64,000 nt of DNA, from assembly GCA_947489665.1 (NCBI GenBank), contig CANLEH010000003.1, positions 186,001 to 250,000 of the forward strand. Direction: 5' to 3'. Below are positions 16,652 through 25,513 of the stretch, one piece after another. This stretch comes from an uncultured Roseicyclus sp. Lineage in GTDB: Bacteria > Pseudomonadota > Alphaproteobacteria > Rhodobacterales > Rhodobacteraceae. Position numbers and translations under genes: made by a program. The notes beneath the pieces are model-generated. The model saw nothing but the letters and a program-made list of their open reading frames with translations, had not been told where the DNA came from and searched no databases. The number at the start of each line of letters is the position of its first letter. Within the stretch, counting starts at the first letter, position 1.

Positions 16652-19600
16652 CCCGTTTTGACGCTGATTGGGCCAAGGCCGAGGAAACCAAACGCGCGTG
16701 GATGGAGGAGAACTCTCTGTTCCGCGAGGAGCATGAGCATGCGTCGTGTGGCGTGGGGCTTGTGGTGGCGATTGATGGCAAGCCGTCGCGGAAGGTGGTG
16801 GAGAACGGGATCAACGCGCTGAAGGCGGTTTGGCACCGGGGGGCTGTGGATGCGGATGGGAAGACCGGCGACGGGGCCGGGATCCATGTGCAGATCCCCT
16901 ACAAGTTCTTCGGTGAGCAGGTGCAGCGCACCGGCCACGAGATGCGGGATGAGTTGCTGGCCGTGGGGCAGGTGTTCCTGCCGCGCAATGATTTCGGCGC
17001 GCAGGAGACGTGTCGGACCATCGTGGAGTCCGAGGTTCTGCGGATGGGGTATTACATCTATGGCTGGCGTCATGTGCCGGTTGAGGTGGCGTGCCTGGGT
17101 GAGAAGGCCAACGCGACGCGGCCCGAGATTGAGCAGATCATCATTTCGAATGCCAAAGGCGTTGATGAAGAGACGTTTGAGCGCGAGTTGTATGTCATTC
17201 GCCGTCGGATCGAGAAGGCGGCGCAGGCCGCCGGTGTGGGGCAGTTGTATCTATGTTCGCTGAGCTGCCGGAGCATCATCTACAAAGGCATGATGCTGGC
17301 CGAGCAGGTGGCGGAATTCTACCCGGACCTGATGGATGAGCGGTTCGAGAGCGCATTCGCGATCTATCACCAGCGTTATTCCACGAACACCTTCCCGCAA
17401 TGGTGGTTGGCGCAGCCGTTCCGGATGCTCGCGCACAACGGCGAGATCAACACGCTGAAGGGCAACCTCAACTGGATGAAGAGCCACGAGATCCGCATGG
17501 CCTCGTCGTTCTTTGGCGAGATGGCCGAAGACATCAAGCCGATCGTGGCGGGCGGGTCGAGCGACTCGGCGGCACTTGATGCGGTGTTTGAGGTGCTGGT
17601 CCGCGCGGGTCGCGACGCGCCGATGGCGAAGACCATGCTGGTGCCTGAAGCCTGGAGCCAGACGGCGACCGAACTGCCGCAGGCGTGGCAGGACATGTAT
17701 TCGTACTGCAACTCGGTCATGGAGCCGTGGGATGGCCCCGCAGCCCTGGCGATGACGGATGGGCGCTGGGTTTGTGCCGGCCTTGACCGGAACGGTTTGC
17801 GCCCGATGCGCTACGTGGTGACGGGCGACGGGCTGATGATTGCAGGCTCGGAAGCCGGGATGGTGCCGATTGATGAAGCGAGCGTTGTCGAGAAGGGCGC
17901 GCTTGGCCCGGGGCAGATGATTGCCGTGGACATGCAGGAACAGGCCCTGTTCCATGACACCGAGATCAAGGATGCGCTGGCCGCCAGCCGTCCGTTTGGC
18001 GAATGGGTCGGTCGGATCACCGACCTTGAGGCCGAGATGGCCGGGGCCACGGAAAAGACCCTGTTCGGCGGTACAGAGCTGCGCAAACGGCAGATCGCGG
18101 CGGGCTATTCGATTGAGGAGCTGGAGCAGATTCTGGCACCTATGGCGGAGGACGCCAAGGAAGCCTTGGCGAGTATGGGGGACGATACGCCGTCTGCCGT
18201 GCTGTCGAGCCAATATCGCCCGCTGAGCCACTACTTCCGGCAGAACTTCAGCCAGGTGACGAACCCGCCGATCGACTCGCTTCGCGAGTATCGGGTGATG
18301 AGCCTGAAGACGCGGTTCGGGAACCTGAAGAACGTGCTGGATGAGGATTCTTCGCAGACGGAAATCCTCGTCCTCGACAGCCCGTTTGTGACGAATGCGC
18401 AGTTCGACAAGATGGTGAGCTACTTCCAAAGCTCTGTCATCGAGATCGACTGTACTTTTGATGCGGGCGCGCCTGCGGGTGCGTTGCGCGAAGGCTTGGC
18501 GCGTATCAGGGCCGAGGCCGAGGATGCCGTACGCTCGGGTGCGGGGCATATCGTGCTGACGGATCAGCACCAGGGTGAGGGTCGCGTGGCGATGCCGATG
18601 ATCTTGGCCACAAGCGCTGTGCATTCGGGGCTGACGGCGAAGGGTCTGCGGACCTTCTGTTCGCTGAATGTACGGAGCGCGGAATGCATCGACCCGCATT
18701 ATTTCGCGGTTCTGGTAGGCTGCGGTGCGACGACCGTAAACGCCTATCTGGCGCAGGACAGCTTGGCCGACCGGATCGACCGAGGCCTGATTGAAAGCAA
18801 CCTGACCGAGGCGATGGCGCGGTATCGTGCAGCGATTGACGCGGGTCTGTTGAAGATCATGGCGAAGATGGGGATTTCGGTGATCTCGTCTTATCGCGGG
18901 GGTCTGAACTTTGAGGCCGTGGGGCTGAGCCGTGCGATGGTTGCGGAATACTTCCCTGGCATGTTGAGCCGGATTTCCGGGATTGGCGTTAGTGGCTTGC
19001 AGCGCAAGGTGGAAGAGGTCCACGACAAGGGCTGGCTGCGCGGCGAAGGTGTTTTGCCGATTGGTGGGTTCTACAAGGCACGCCGGTCCGGGGAGACCCA
19101 TGCCTGGCAGGCGACGACGATGCATATGTTGCAGGCAGCCTGTGATCGCGCGTCCTACGGGCTGTGGAAGCAATATTCCGAGAAGATGCGGAGCAATCCG
19201 CCGATCCACCTGCGTGACTTGATGGATTTCAAACCGCTGGGCGCGCCGGTGCCGATTGATGAGGTGGAAAGCGTCACCTCGATCCGCAAGCGGTTCGTGA
19301 CGCCGGGCATGTCCTTGGGCGCTCTGTCGCCTGAGGCGCATAAAACGCTGAACGTGGCGATGAACCGGATTGGCGCAAAGTCGGATTCCGGTGAAGGCGG
19401 CGAAGATCCGGCGCATTTCCACCCGGAACCGAACGGCGACAACCCATCTGCGAAGATCAAACAGGTGGCGTCTGGCCGGTTTGGTGTGACCGCCGAATAC
19501 CTGAACCAGTGTGAAGAGTTGGAGATCAAGGTCGCGCAGGGGGCCAAGCCCGGTGAGGGCGGGCAGCTTCCGGGGATGAAGGTCACGGACCTGATCGCGC

Positions 19601-21183
19601 GGCTGCGGCATTCGACGAAGGGTGTGACGCTGATTTCGCCGCCGCCGCACCACGATATCTACTCGATCGAGGACTTGGCGCAGCTGATCTACGACCTCAA
19701 GCAGATCAACCCGCGCTGTAAGGTGACGGTGAAGCTGGTGGCATCCTCCGGTGTCGGCACGATTGCCGCCGGTGTGGCGAAGGCCAAGGCCGATGTGATC
19801 CTGATTTCAGGGCACAACGGGGGCACGGGCGCGTCGCCTGCGACGTCGATCAAATATGCCGGTCTGCCGTGGGAGATGGGCCTGACCGAGGCGCATCAGG
19901 TTCTGGCGATGAACAATCTGCGCGAGCGCATCACGCTGCGCACGGATGGTGGTTTGCGCACGGGCCGGGACATCGTGATGGCCGCGATGCTGGGGGCCGA
20001 GGAATACGGCATCGGCACAGCGGCACTGATCGCGATGGGCTGCATCATGGTGCGTCAGTGCCAGTCGAACACCTGCCCGGTGGGCGTGTGTACGCAGGAC
20101 GAGGCGTTGCGTGAGAAGTTCACGGGCAATGCCGATAAGGTTGTGAACCTGATCACCTTCTACGCGGAAGAGGTGCGTGAGATTCTGGCCGAATTGGGCG
20201 CACGAAGCCTTGATGAGGTGATCGGGCGCGCGGACTTGCTGAGCCAGGTTTCCCGTGGCTCGGCGCATCTGGATGATCTGGACCTGAACCCGATGCTGAT
20301 CACCGTCGATGGTGCGGCGGACATCACCTATGACCGGAACAAGCCCCGGAACGAGGTGCCGGATACGCTGGACGCGCAAATCGTGAAGGATTCGCATCGG
20401 TTCCTTGAGGATGGCGAGAAGATCGAGCTGTCCTATGCGGTGCAGAATACCTTGCGGACGATCGGCACGCGGACGTCGAGCCATATCGTGAAGCGGTTCG
20501 GGATGCGGAATGACCTGCAGCCAGATCATTTGACGGTGAAGTTGAAGGGGTCTGCCGGGCAATCGCTGGGGGCGTTTGCGGCGCCGGGGCTGAAGCTGGA
20601 AGTGAGCGGCGATGCCAACGATTACGTTGGTAAGGGTCTGTCGGGGGGCACTGTTGTGGTGCGTCCGCCGATGGCCTCGCCTCTGGTGGCCGCCGACAAC
20701 GTGATCATCGGCAACACGGTGCTTTATGGCGCGACGGATGGGTATCTGTTTGCCGCCGGGCGGGCCGGAGAGCGGTTCGCCGTTCGCAACTCCGGCGCGA
20801 AGGTGGTGATCGAGGGCTGCGGCTCCAACGGGTGTGAATACATGACCGGTGGGGTTGCTGTGATCCTTGGGTCGATTGGTGCGAATTTCGGCGCGGGCAT
20901 GACCGGCGGGATGGCGTATCTGTATGACCCGGATGGTGAGGCCTTGGTGAACATGAACCTTGAGACGCTGGTGACCTGTCCGGTGACGATGGAGCATTGG
21001 GAGGCGCAGTTGCGTGGCCTGGTGGAACGTCACGCCGAGGAGACCGGAAGCATGAAGGCGCGGGACATCCTGCAGCATTGGGAGAGCGAGAAGGGGAACT
21101 TCCTTCAGGTCTGCCCGAAAGAGATGCTGAACAAGCTGGAGGTGCCGTTGGGCGTGGAAGAGACGGCTGTTCCTGCCGAATAA
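16648..21183 (+). CDS. gltB: Glutamate synthase large subunit
   Basis: The 1511-residue protein is a full NADPH-type GltB. Its catalytic cysteine is C34 (ASCGVG), implying removal of a 33-residue propeptide as in other bacteria. The class II amidotransferase domain (about 34-430) releases ammonia from glutamine. A central domain follows, then the FMN-binding synthase domain with the [3Fe-4S] cysteines in CIMVRQCQSNTCPVGVC (about 1130-1150), and finally the beta-helix GXGXG domain (about 1260-1490). Its start overlaps the DUF4328 gene. A hairpin 7 bases past the stop likely ends the transcript. Confidence 0.96.
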   Translation: MTRFDADWAKAEETKRAWMEENSLFREEHEHASCGVGLVVAIDGKPSRKVVENGINALKAVWHRGAVDADGKTGDGAGIHVQIPYKFFGEQVQRTGHEMRDELLAVGQVFLPRNDFGAQETCRTIVESEVLRMGYYIYGWRHVPVEVACLGEKANATRPEIEQIIISNAKGVDEETFERELYVIRRRIEKAAQAAGVGQLYLCSLSCRSIIYKGMMLAEQVAEFYPDLMDERFESAFAIYHQRYSTNTFPQWWLAQPFRMLAHNGEINTLKGNLNWMKSHEIRMASSFFGEMAEDIKPIVAGGSSDSAALDAVFEVLVRAGRDAPMAKTMLVPEAWSQTATELPQAWQDMYSYCNSVMEPWDGPAALAMTDGRWVCAGLDRNGLRPMRYVVTGDGLMIAGSEAGMVPIDEASVVEKGALGPGQMIAVDMQEQALFHDTEIKDALAASRPFGEWVGRITDLEAEMAGATEKTLFGGTELRKRQIAAGYSIEELEQILAPMAEDAKEALASMGDDTPSAVLSSQYRPLSHYFRQNFSQVTNPPIDSLREYRVMSLKTRFGNLKNVLDEDSSQTEILVLDSPFVTNAQFDKMVSYFQSSVIEIDCTFDAGAPAGALREGLARIRAEAEDAVRSGAGHIVLTDQHQGEGRVAMPMILATSAVHSGLTAKGLRTFCSLNVRSAECIDPHYFAVLVGCGATTVNAYLAQDSLADRIDRGLIESNLTEAMARYRAAIDAGLLKIMAKMGISVISSYRGGLNFEAVGLSRAMVAEYFPGMLSRISGIGVSGLQRKVEEVHDKGWLRGEGVLPIGGFYKARRSGETHAWQATTMHMLQAACDRASYGLWKQYSEKMRSNPPIHLRDLMDFKPLGAPVPIDEVESVTSIRKRFVTPGMSLGALSPEAHKTLNVAMNRIGAKSDSGEGGEDPAHFHPEPNGDNPSAKIKQVASGRFGVTAEYLNQCEELEIKVAQGAKPGEGGQLPGMKVTDLIARLRHSTKGVTLISPPPHHDIYSIEDLAQLIYDLKQINPRCKVTVKLVASSGVGTIAAGVAKAKADVILISGHNGGTGASPATSIKYAGLPWEMGLTEAHQVLAMNNLRERITLRTDGGLRTGRDIVMAAMLGAEEYGIGTAALIAMGCIMVRQCQSNTCPVGVCTQDEALREKFTGNADKVVNLITFYAEEVREILAELGARSLDEVIGRADLLSQVSRGSAHLDDLDLNPMLITVDGAADITYDRNKPRNEVPDTLDAQIVKDSHRFLEDGEKIELSYAVQNTLRTIGTRTSSHIVKRFGMRNDLQPDHLTVKLKGSAGQSLGAFAAPGLKLEVSGDANDYVGKGLSGGTVVVRPPMASPLVAADNVIIGNTVLYGATDGYLFAAGRAGERFAVRNSGAKVVIEGCGSNGCEYMTGGVAVILGSIGANFGAGMTGGMAYLYDPDGEALVNMNLETLVTCPVTMEHWEAQLRGLVERHAEETGSMKARDILQHWESEKGNFLQVCPKEMLNKLEVPLGVEETAVPAE

Positions 21184-21190
21184 CGCTGAA

Positions 21191-21220
21191 TTGCCCCGGT
21201 TTTCCTGGAAATCGGGGCAA
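21191..21220 (+). terminator. Terminator after gltB
   Basis: TTGCCCCG and CGGGGCAA form an 8-bp stem, extended inward by pairing of TTTCC with GGAAA. A T-rich tract (CCCTTTTTTCTCC) follows only about 17 bases further on, so it is an imperfect intrinsic terminator. Confidence 0.65.
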
Positions 21221-21303
21221 ATTGCCAATGTTTGCCCTTTTTTCTCCTCAAAATGGGCTCGGGAGCGCGGTACCGCTGATCAAGTTTCGATTAGAGGTGC
21301 GCT

Positions 21304-22236
21304 GTGCCAACGAAGTATACCGACCAGTTTTACGTCATCGATCCGTTCAACGACGTGACGCCCGGTACCATTCTGACACCGCAGATCTTCGACTTTTTCG
21401 ACAATGATGATAACGGTATCATTCAGCCGAATGCGGGTGATACGGTTCTGCAGCCCGGGTCTGACCCGGAGGTTTTCAACGAAATCACGGCAGTCTGGTA
21501 CGGCGATTCCGTCACCGTTCTGATCGGTGGGGTCGAGACCGAGATCTTCGGCGCGACCTTCTACATCTCAGGCCAACCGGCGATCTTCACGCCTTACGAT
21601 GGCACGATTCTGGAATCGGCGGAGTTCGTACGCTCCAACGGGATCACACCCAGTACGGAGTTGCCGGTTGGCGAACTTGGGCCGCCCTGTTTCACTCCTG
21701 GCACGATGATAGCAACGCCTGGCGGCGAACAAGCGGTGGAAACGCTGCGTCCGGGCGATCTTGTGCTGACGGAAGACCATGGCGCGCAGGAATTGCTTTG
21801 GATCGGGTCGCGGACCGTGCGTGGGCAGGGCCGTTATGCGCATGTGGTTTTTGACGATGGCGCCATCGGCAATACGGGCCGATTGGCTGTTTCACCGCAG
21901 CACAGAATGCTGATCGAAGGATGGCGGGCCGAACTGATGTTCGCGGCGGAGCGGGTTCTTGTGCCAGCAATTGCCTTGGTCAATGGCACCAGCGTTCGCC
22001 GTGTCGAAACTGAGTCCGTCACCTATATCCATCTGCTGTTTCGCGATCATGAGATGTTGTGGGCCAATGGCGTACCGACGGAGAGCTTTTTCATCGGGCA
22101 TTTGGCAAAGCCGGAGGAACAGGCCACACGGTCCGAGGTGCTGGAATTGTTTCCGGAACTCAAGGATGCGGTTGACGAGCTGACGATCGCTTATCCGGCC
22201 CTTCGCGTTCGGGAGGCCTCTGCCGCCTTGGCTTGA
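21304..22236 (+). CDS. Hint-domain protein with N-terminal calcium-like motif
   Basis: The 310-residue protein starts at a GTG with AGAGGTG upstream. The N-terminal half (about 1-125) is acidic and contains DNDDNGIIQPN, similar to a calcium-binding loop. A Hint_2-type domain then begins at C129 in CFTPGTMIATPGG, with SPQHRMLIEG near 196-205 as the block B-like histidine motif. The terminal His-Asn of true inteins is not seen, so the domain may cleave or modify itself rather than splice. Such proteins are common in Rhodobacteraceae and often secreted by type I systems, but no function is established and I see no transporter gene nearby. Confidence 0.8.
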   Translation: MPTKYTDQFYVIDPFNDVTPGTILTPQIFDFFDNDDNGIIQPNAGDTVLQPGSDPEVFNEITAVWYGDSVTVLIGGVETEIFGATFYISGQPAIFTPYDGTILESAEFVRSNGITPSTELPVGELGPPCFTPGTMIATPGGEQAVETLRPGDLVLTEDHGAQELLWIGSRTVRGQGRYAHVVFDDGAIGNTGRLAVSPQHRMLIEGWRAELMFAAERVLVPAIALVNGTSVRRVETESVTYIHLLFRDHEMLWANGVPTESFFIGHLAKPEEQATRSEVLELFPELKDAVDELTIAYPALRVREASAALA

Positions 22237-22270
22237 TCCAAGCTATTCTGCGGCGCGCCGAAACGCCCAT

Positions 22271-23143
22271 CTACTGGACGAAATCAGCCTTCGTGTAGCC
22301 TTGTATGAACAGAAGCGCTGTCAGATCGCCGTGGTTGATGCGGATATCGGCCTGTTCCTGCACTGTGGGTTTGGCGTGCAGTGCCACGCCGGTGCCAGCG
22401 AGTTGCAGCATGCCCAGATCGTTCGCGCCATCGCCCACCGCAAGCACGTCTGACGGGGCAAGGCCCTGCGCCTGAGAGATGGATTGAAGCGCCTCAACCT
22501 TCGCATCGCGGCCCAGGATTGGCCGGGTCACGTCGCCGGTCAGCTTGCCGCCTTCCACCAACAATGTGTTGGCATGGTTTTCGTGGAAGCCGAGCTTGGC
22601 CGCGATTGCGGAGGTAAAGGCGGTGAACCCACCCGAGACCAGCGCGCAGTGGGCGCCGTTTGCGCGCATGGTCGCGAGAAGGGTTGTGCCGCCCGGCATT
22701 AGGGTGATGCGCTTTTCAAGGACGGTTTCGATGGTCGCCTCTGGCAGGCCTTTGAGGAGGCCGACGCGTTCAATCAAAGCCGCTTCAAAGTCCAACTCTC
22801 CATTCATCGCGCGGGCCGTGATGGCAGCGACCCGGTCGCCCACCCCAGCCTCAGCCGCGAGTTCATCGATGCATTCCTGCTGGATCATCGTGCTGTCCAT
22901 ATCGGCCAGCAACATGCGCCGCTTGCGCTGACCTGAGGGCTGCACGACGAGATCGACGCCCTCGGCAGAGAGGCTTTTCCAGACCGTGTCGATCCCTTTG
23001 GGGATTTTGGCGACTTCAAATTCAGCTGCGTGATTGGGGTCGAGCCAGATTGCGTCACCGCCGCCCATGGCATTGCGCAGGTTTGTGACCAGCTCTCGGT
23101 CCAGGAACATGGCCGAGTTGGTCAGCAGGGTTACGGTGAACAT
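22271..23143 (-). CDS. serB: Phosphoserine phosphatase
   Basis: SerB carries out the last step of serine synthesis; serC and serA lie 8-10 kb away in this window. The 290-residue protein has an N-terminal ACT-like region and a HAD phosphatase domain with nucleophile D81 and acid D83 (LLADMDSTM), the serine-sensing VSGGF loop, and GDGANDLGML near the end. The ORF track extends to 24226, but everything before MFTVTLLTNS is a shadow of the neighbouring hydrolase gene. The start at 23143 is divergent from that gene by about 100 bases. Confidence 0.94.
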   Translation of the reverse strand: MFTVTLLTNSAMFLDRELVTNLRNAMGGGDAIWLDPNHAAEFEVAKIPKGIDTVWKSLSAEGVDLVVQPSGQRKRRMLLADMDSTMIQQECIDELAAEAGVGDRVAAITARAMNGELDFEAALIERVGLLKGLPEATIETVLEKRITLMPGGTTLLATMRANGAHCALVSGGFTAFTSAIAAKLGFHENHANTLLVEGGKLTGDVTRPILGRDAKVEALQSISQAQGLAPSDVLAVGDGANDLGMLQLAGTGVALHAKPTVQEQADIRINHGDLTALLFIQGYTKADFVQ

Positions 23144-23245
23144 GGAGGCGGTCCGTCGCTGACTTACGTTCCGGCTAGCATAGGGGCTGTGCGGTAGGGG
23201 GGCCAGCGGATTGGCGCGCCCATCGCCCTGCGCTATCTGGGGGCG

Positions 23246-24733
23246 ATGAGGATGGAAATGCGCAGTTGGATTTTTGGGGCCGTGGCATTGGCCGCTTTGG
23301 TGGTGGGGATCGTTCTGCTGGAGCGACCGCGTGCCGGGCTTGAGATTGTACATGATCGGGTCGGCACCACGCCGGTGACGGTAACGCGTGCCGTGGATGA
23401 CGGGCCTGTTGCGGTGATCGTGCATGGCTTTGCGGGGTCGCGGCAGATGATGGCCGCCTGGTCCGAGAGCTTTGCGCGCGCCGGGTACATCGCCGTTGCG
23501 CTGGATCTGGAGGGGCATGGGCGCAATCCGGTGCCGATGTCGGGTGACGTGACCTCCCTCGACGGGACAACGCGGCTGCTTTTGGACGAAATTGCGCGGG
23601 TCACGGATTGGGCGGTGGCGCAGCCCGGGGCCGCCCCACGTCTGGTGATGATCGGGCACTCGATGTCGTCGGACCTGGTTGTGCGGGCGGGCATTGCCGA
23701 TGGCCGTGTGGACGCTGTGGTTGCGATTTCGATGTTTTCGGAAGCTGTCACAGTGGATGCCCCGGACAACCTGCTGATCGTGAACGGGGCGTGGGAAAGT
23801 GCGTTGAGGGCAGAAGCCAGGCGGGTGATGGCCGAGCTTGATGCCGTTGAAGGCGAGACGGTGGGTGCGCCCGGAAATGGCTTTGCCCGACGTGCCGTTT
23901 CGGTGCCTTTTGCGGAGCATGTGGCCGTGCTTTGGGCGCCCGCCGGGCTGGAAGAGGCAATCGAATGGGCGAATGCGAGCTTTGGCCGGACGGGTGACAC
24001 GGAGGTTGCGCGGCTTGGCCTTGGCATTTTGCTGATGCTGGCAGGCGCGGTGATGTTGGCCGCACCCCTGTCGCGGATGCTGCCGGAAGGCCCTGCGCCA
24101 GAGGCTTTGCCGCGCCGGGTCTTCTGGGCTCTGGCGCTGGGGCCTGCGGTGGTCGCACCTTTGGTGGCGGTCCAGGTTGAGGTGGGCGCGCTGCCGGTTT
24201 TGGTGGCCGATTATCTGGCGGTTCATTTGGGTCTATATGGCCTGTTCGTGCTGATCGGGGCCTGGGTCGCGGGATGGCGCCCTGAGAACCGTGGATGGGT
24301 ATGGGGCCTTGTTTTGGCGGGCTTCGGGATCGGTTTGTTTGGCCTCTTGATGGATCGATATGTGGCGTCGTTTGTGCCCCATGTCGGGCGCGTGCCGGTC
24401 ATTCTGGCGATGGTCCCGGGGGCGGTGTTGGCCATGTGGGCCGATGCCGTGCTGACGCGGGCGACGATGGCGGGCCTTTGGCAGAGGGTCGTGGTACGCG
24501 CAGCGTTCCTTGGGTCGCTGTCCGTGGCCGTGGCGCTGGATTTCGAGCGGTTGTTCTTTCTGGTTCTGATCTTCCCCGTGATCCTCTTGTTCTACGGCAC
24601 GTTTGGCATGATGGGCCGTTGGGTCGGGCGGCGCACGGGCTCGACACTTGCGGCTGGGATCGGACTTGGCCTGTTGCTGGGCTGGGCGCTGGGCGTTTCC
24701 TTTCCGCTTTATGTGGAAACACTGGGATCCTGA
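23246..24733 (+). CDS. Alpha/beta hydrolase fused to a multi-span membrane domain
   Basis: An N-terminal membrane anchor (about 8-25) is followed by an alpha/beta hydrolase fold with HGFAGSR (oxyanion region) and the nucleophile elbow GHSMSS. The C-terminal half (about 255-495) has roughly seven hydrophobic segments. Both halves are intact in one frame, so this is a real fusion of 495 residues. The substrate is unknown; a membrane lipid or hydrophobic ester is a reasonable guess. The start could be the ATG at 23246 or the one at 23252. Two kinds of repeat follow the stop. Confidence 0.75.
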   Translation: MRMEMRSWIFGAVALAALVVGIVLLERPRAGLEIVHDRVGTTPVTVTRAVDDGPVAVIVHGFAGSRQMMAAWSESFARAGYIAVALDLEGHGRNPVPMSGDVTSLDGTTRLLLDEIARVTDWAVAQPGAAPRLVMIGHSMSSDLVVRAGIADGRVDAVVAISMFSEAVTVDAPDNLLIVNGAWESALRAEARRVMAELDAVEGETVGAPGNGFARRAVSVPFAEHVAVLWAPAGLEEAIEWANASFGRTGDTEVARLGLGILLMLAGAVMLAAPLSRMLPEGPAPEALPRRVFWALALGPAVVAPLVAVQVEVGALPVLVADYLAVHLGLYGLFVLIGAWVAGWRPENRGWVWGLVLAGFGIGLFGLLMDRYVASFVPHVGRVPVILAMVPGAVLAMWADAVLTRATMAGLWQRVVVRAAFLGSLSVAVALDFERLFFLVLIFPVILLFYGTFGMMGRWVGRRTGSTLAAGIGLGLLLGWALGVSFPLYVETLGS

Positions 24734-24803
24734 TCAGACGGAGCGGGCGTTGCCCGCATTCCTTTCGCCTCGCCGTCGCGTGTGCCACGCTTTGGGCTCG
24801 AAC

Positions 24804-24880
24804 AAGGGGGCGCTGCCCCCTTCGCGACTTTTTCGGCGAAAAAGATCGCTGACCCCCGAGGTATTTTTGAAACAAGGAAG
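24804..24880 (+). repeat. Intergenic hairpin repeat, copy A
   Basis: Two hairpins (AAGGGGGC-GCT-GCCCCCTT at 24804-24822 and CTTTTTC-GGC-GAAAAAG at 24828-24844) are followed by a tail CCCCCGAGGTATTTTTGAAA and CAAGGAAG. Related tails occur at 35312-35341 and, on the other strand, at 53581-53620. It may also act as a terminator for the hydrolase gene. Confidence 0.6.
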
Positions 24881-24882
24881 AG

Positions 24883-24990
24883 CTTAGAGCACTTTGCGTT
24901 TGATTTGGATCGCAACCCGCTGCCTCGCGCTGATGGTGCGAATGTGGGCCGCGATAAAAGTGCCTCAGATAAGGCGCAAAGTGCTTTAGG
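24883..24990. repeat. MITE-like element with 16-bp terminal inverted repeats
   Basis: CTTAGAGCACTTTGCG (24883-24898) and CGCAAAGTGCTTTAGG (24975-24990) are inverted copies that differ at two of 16 positions and enclose a 76-base core. No ORF fits inside. The right end overlaps the stop codon of the PNPOx-family gene (24986-24988). The structure looks like a short non-autonomous mobile element, or a large hairpin acting as a bidirectional terminator between converging genes. I recall similar sequence between genes in other Rhodobacteraceae, but cannot check it here. Confidence 0.6.
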
Positions 24991-25513
24991 GCGCGATCCA
25001 GATGCCTTGCCAGCTGTCTGTGGCTTTGAAGAGGGCGCGGCGATGGGGGTCCGATAGCGTAAGGGCGTCGATCTCGGCCAAGGTGCAGAGAAGGCGGGCA
25101 AAGCGGGGTGCTGTGCTGGGATTGTTGTAGGGAAGAGGCGTGCCGGGAATGGGTCCGGTGTAGTTGGACTGAGCTTGCGGGGGGAGCTGGTTGAAGAGGG
25201 TTTCGTCGCCTGGGGTGAGATGGGCCGTGCCGCGGGCGCGGATCTGGAGGCGAGCCTTGGGGATCCAGACGTGGAGGGCGATTGCGGGATTTTCGGCGAT
25301 ATGCGCGGCTTTGGGGGAGGCGCTGTCGGTGTGGAATTCGAGGGTGCTTGACTGGCGATCAGCGGCGCGGAGGACGAGCGTTCGCAGATCGGGGCCATCT
25401 GGCCCAAGGGTGGCCAGTGTCGGATGGCGCGCGGGGTGGTGGCGGTCGGCCGTGCCACGGGTGAGGTGCTGCCAGACTGTATCTAGCATGCCTGTTAGGC
25501 TCTGTTCATTCAT
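24986..25513 (-). CDS. Pyridoxamine 5'-phosphate oxidase-fold protein
   Basis: The 175-residue protein has the PNPOx-like split-barrel pattern: PTLATLGPDGPDLRTLVLR, a strand-rich centre with AIALHVWIPKARLQIRARG, and FARLLCTLAEIDALTL, ending in WQGIWIAP. Family members bind FMN, heme or F420. It lacks the C-terminal R-x-x-P-x-x-W-x-P signature of true PdxH, so I do not call it PdxH. It is the last gene of the ABC-lipocalin operon, overlapping the lipocalin gene by 8 bases. Its stop codon lies in the inverted repeat of the MITE-like element. Confidence 0.78.
   Translation of the reverse strand: MNEQSLTGMLDTVWQHLTRGTADRHHPARHPTLATLGPDGPDLRTLVLRAADRQSSTLEFHTDSASPKAAHIAENPAIALHVWIPKARLQIRARGTAHLTPGDETLFNQLPPQAQSNYTGPIPGTPLPYNNPSTAPRFARLLCTLAEIDALTLSDPHRRALFKATDSWQGIWIAP

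Noticed and set aside
17251-19653. An 800-residue ORF antisense to gltB
   Set aside because: It lies wholly inside gltB on the other strand and its sequence is Arg/His/Gln-rich without known motifs. High-GC coding DNA often leaves the opposite strand open.
19807-21228. A 473-residue ORF antisense to the end of gltB
   Set aside because: Shadow of gltB with biased composition (Arg, His, Gln) and no ribosome-binding site.
23144-24226. Long N-terminal extension of the serB ORF
   Set aside because: It is antisense to the membrane hydrolase gene and is low-complexity (Arg/His/Pro). The phosphatase starts at MFTVTLLTNS.
24986-25513. Calling the PNPOx-fold gene pdxH
   Set aside because: The C-terminal signature of true pyridoxamine-phosphate oxidase is missing, so only the fold is claimed.
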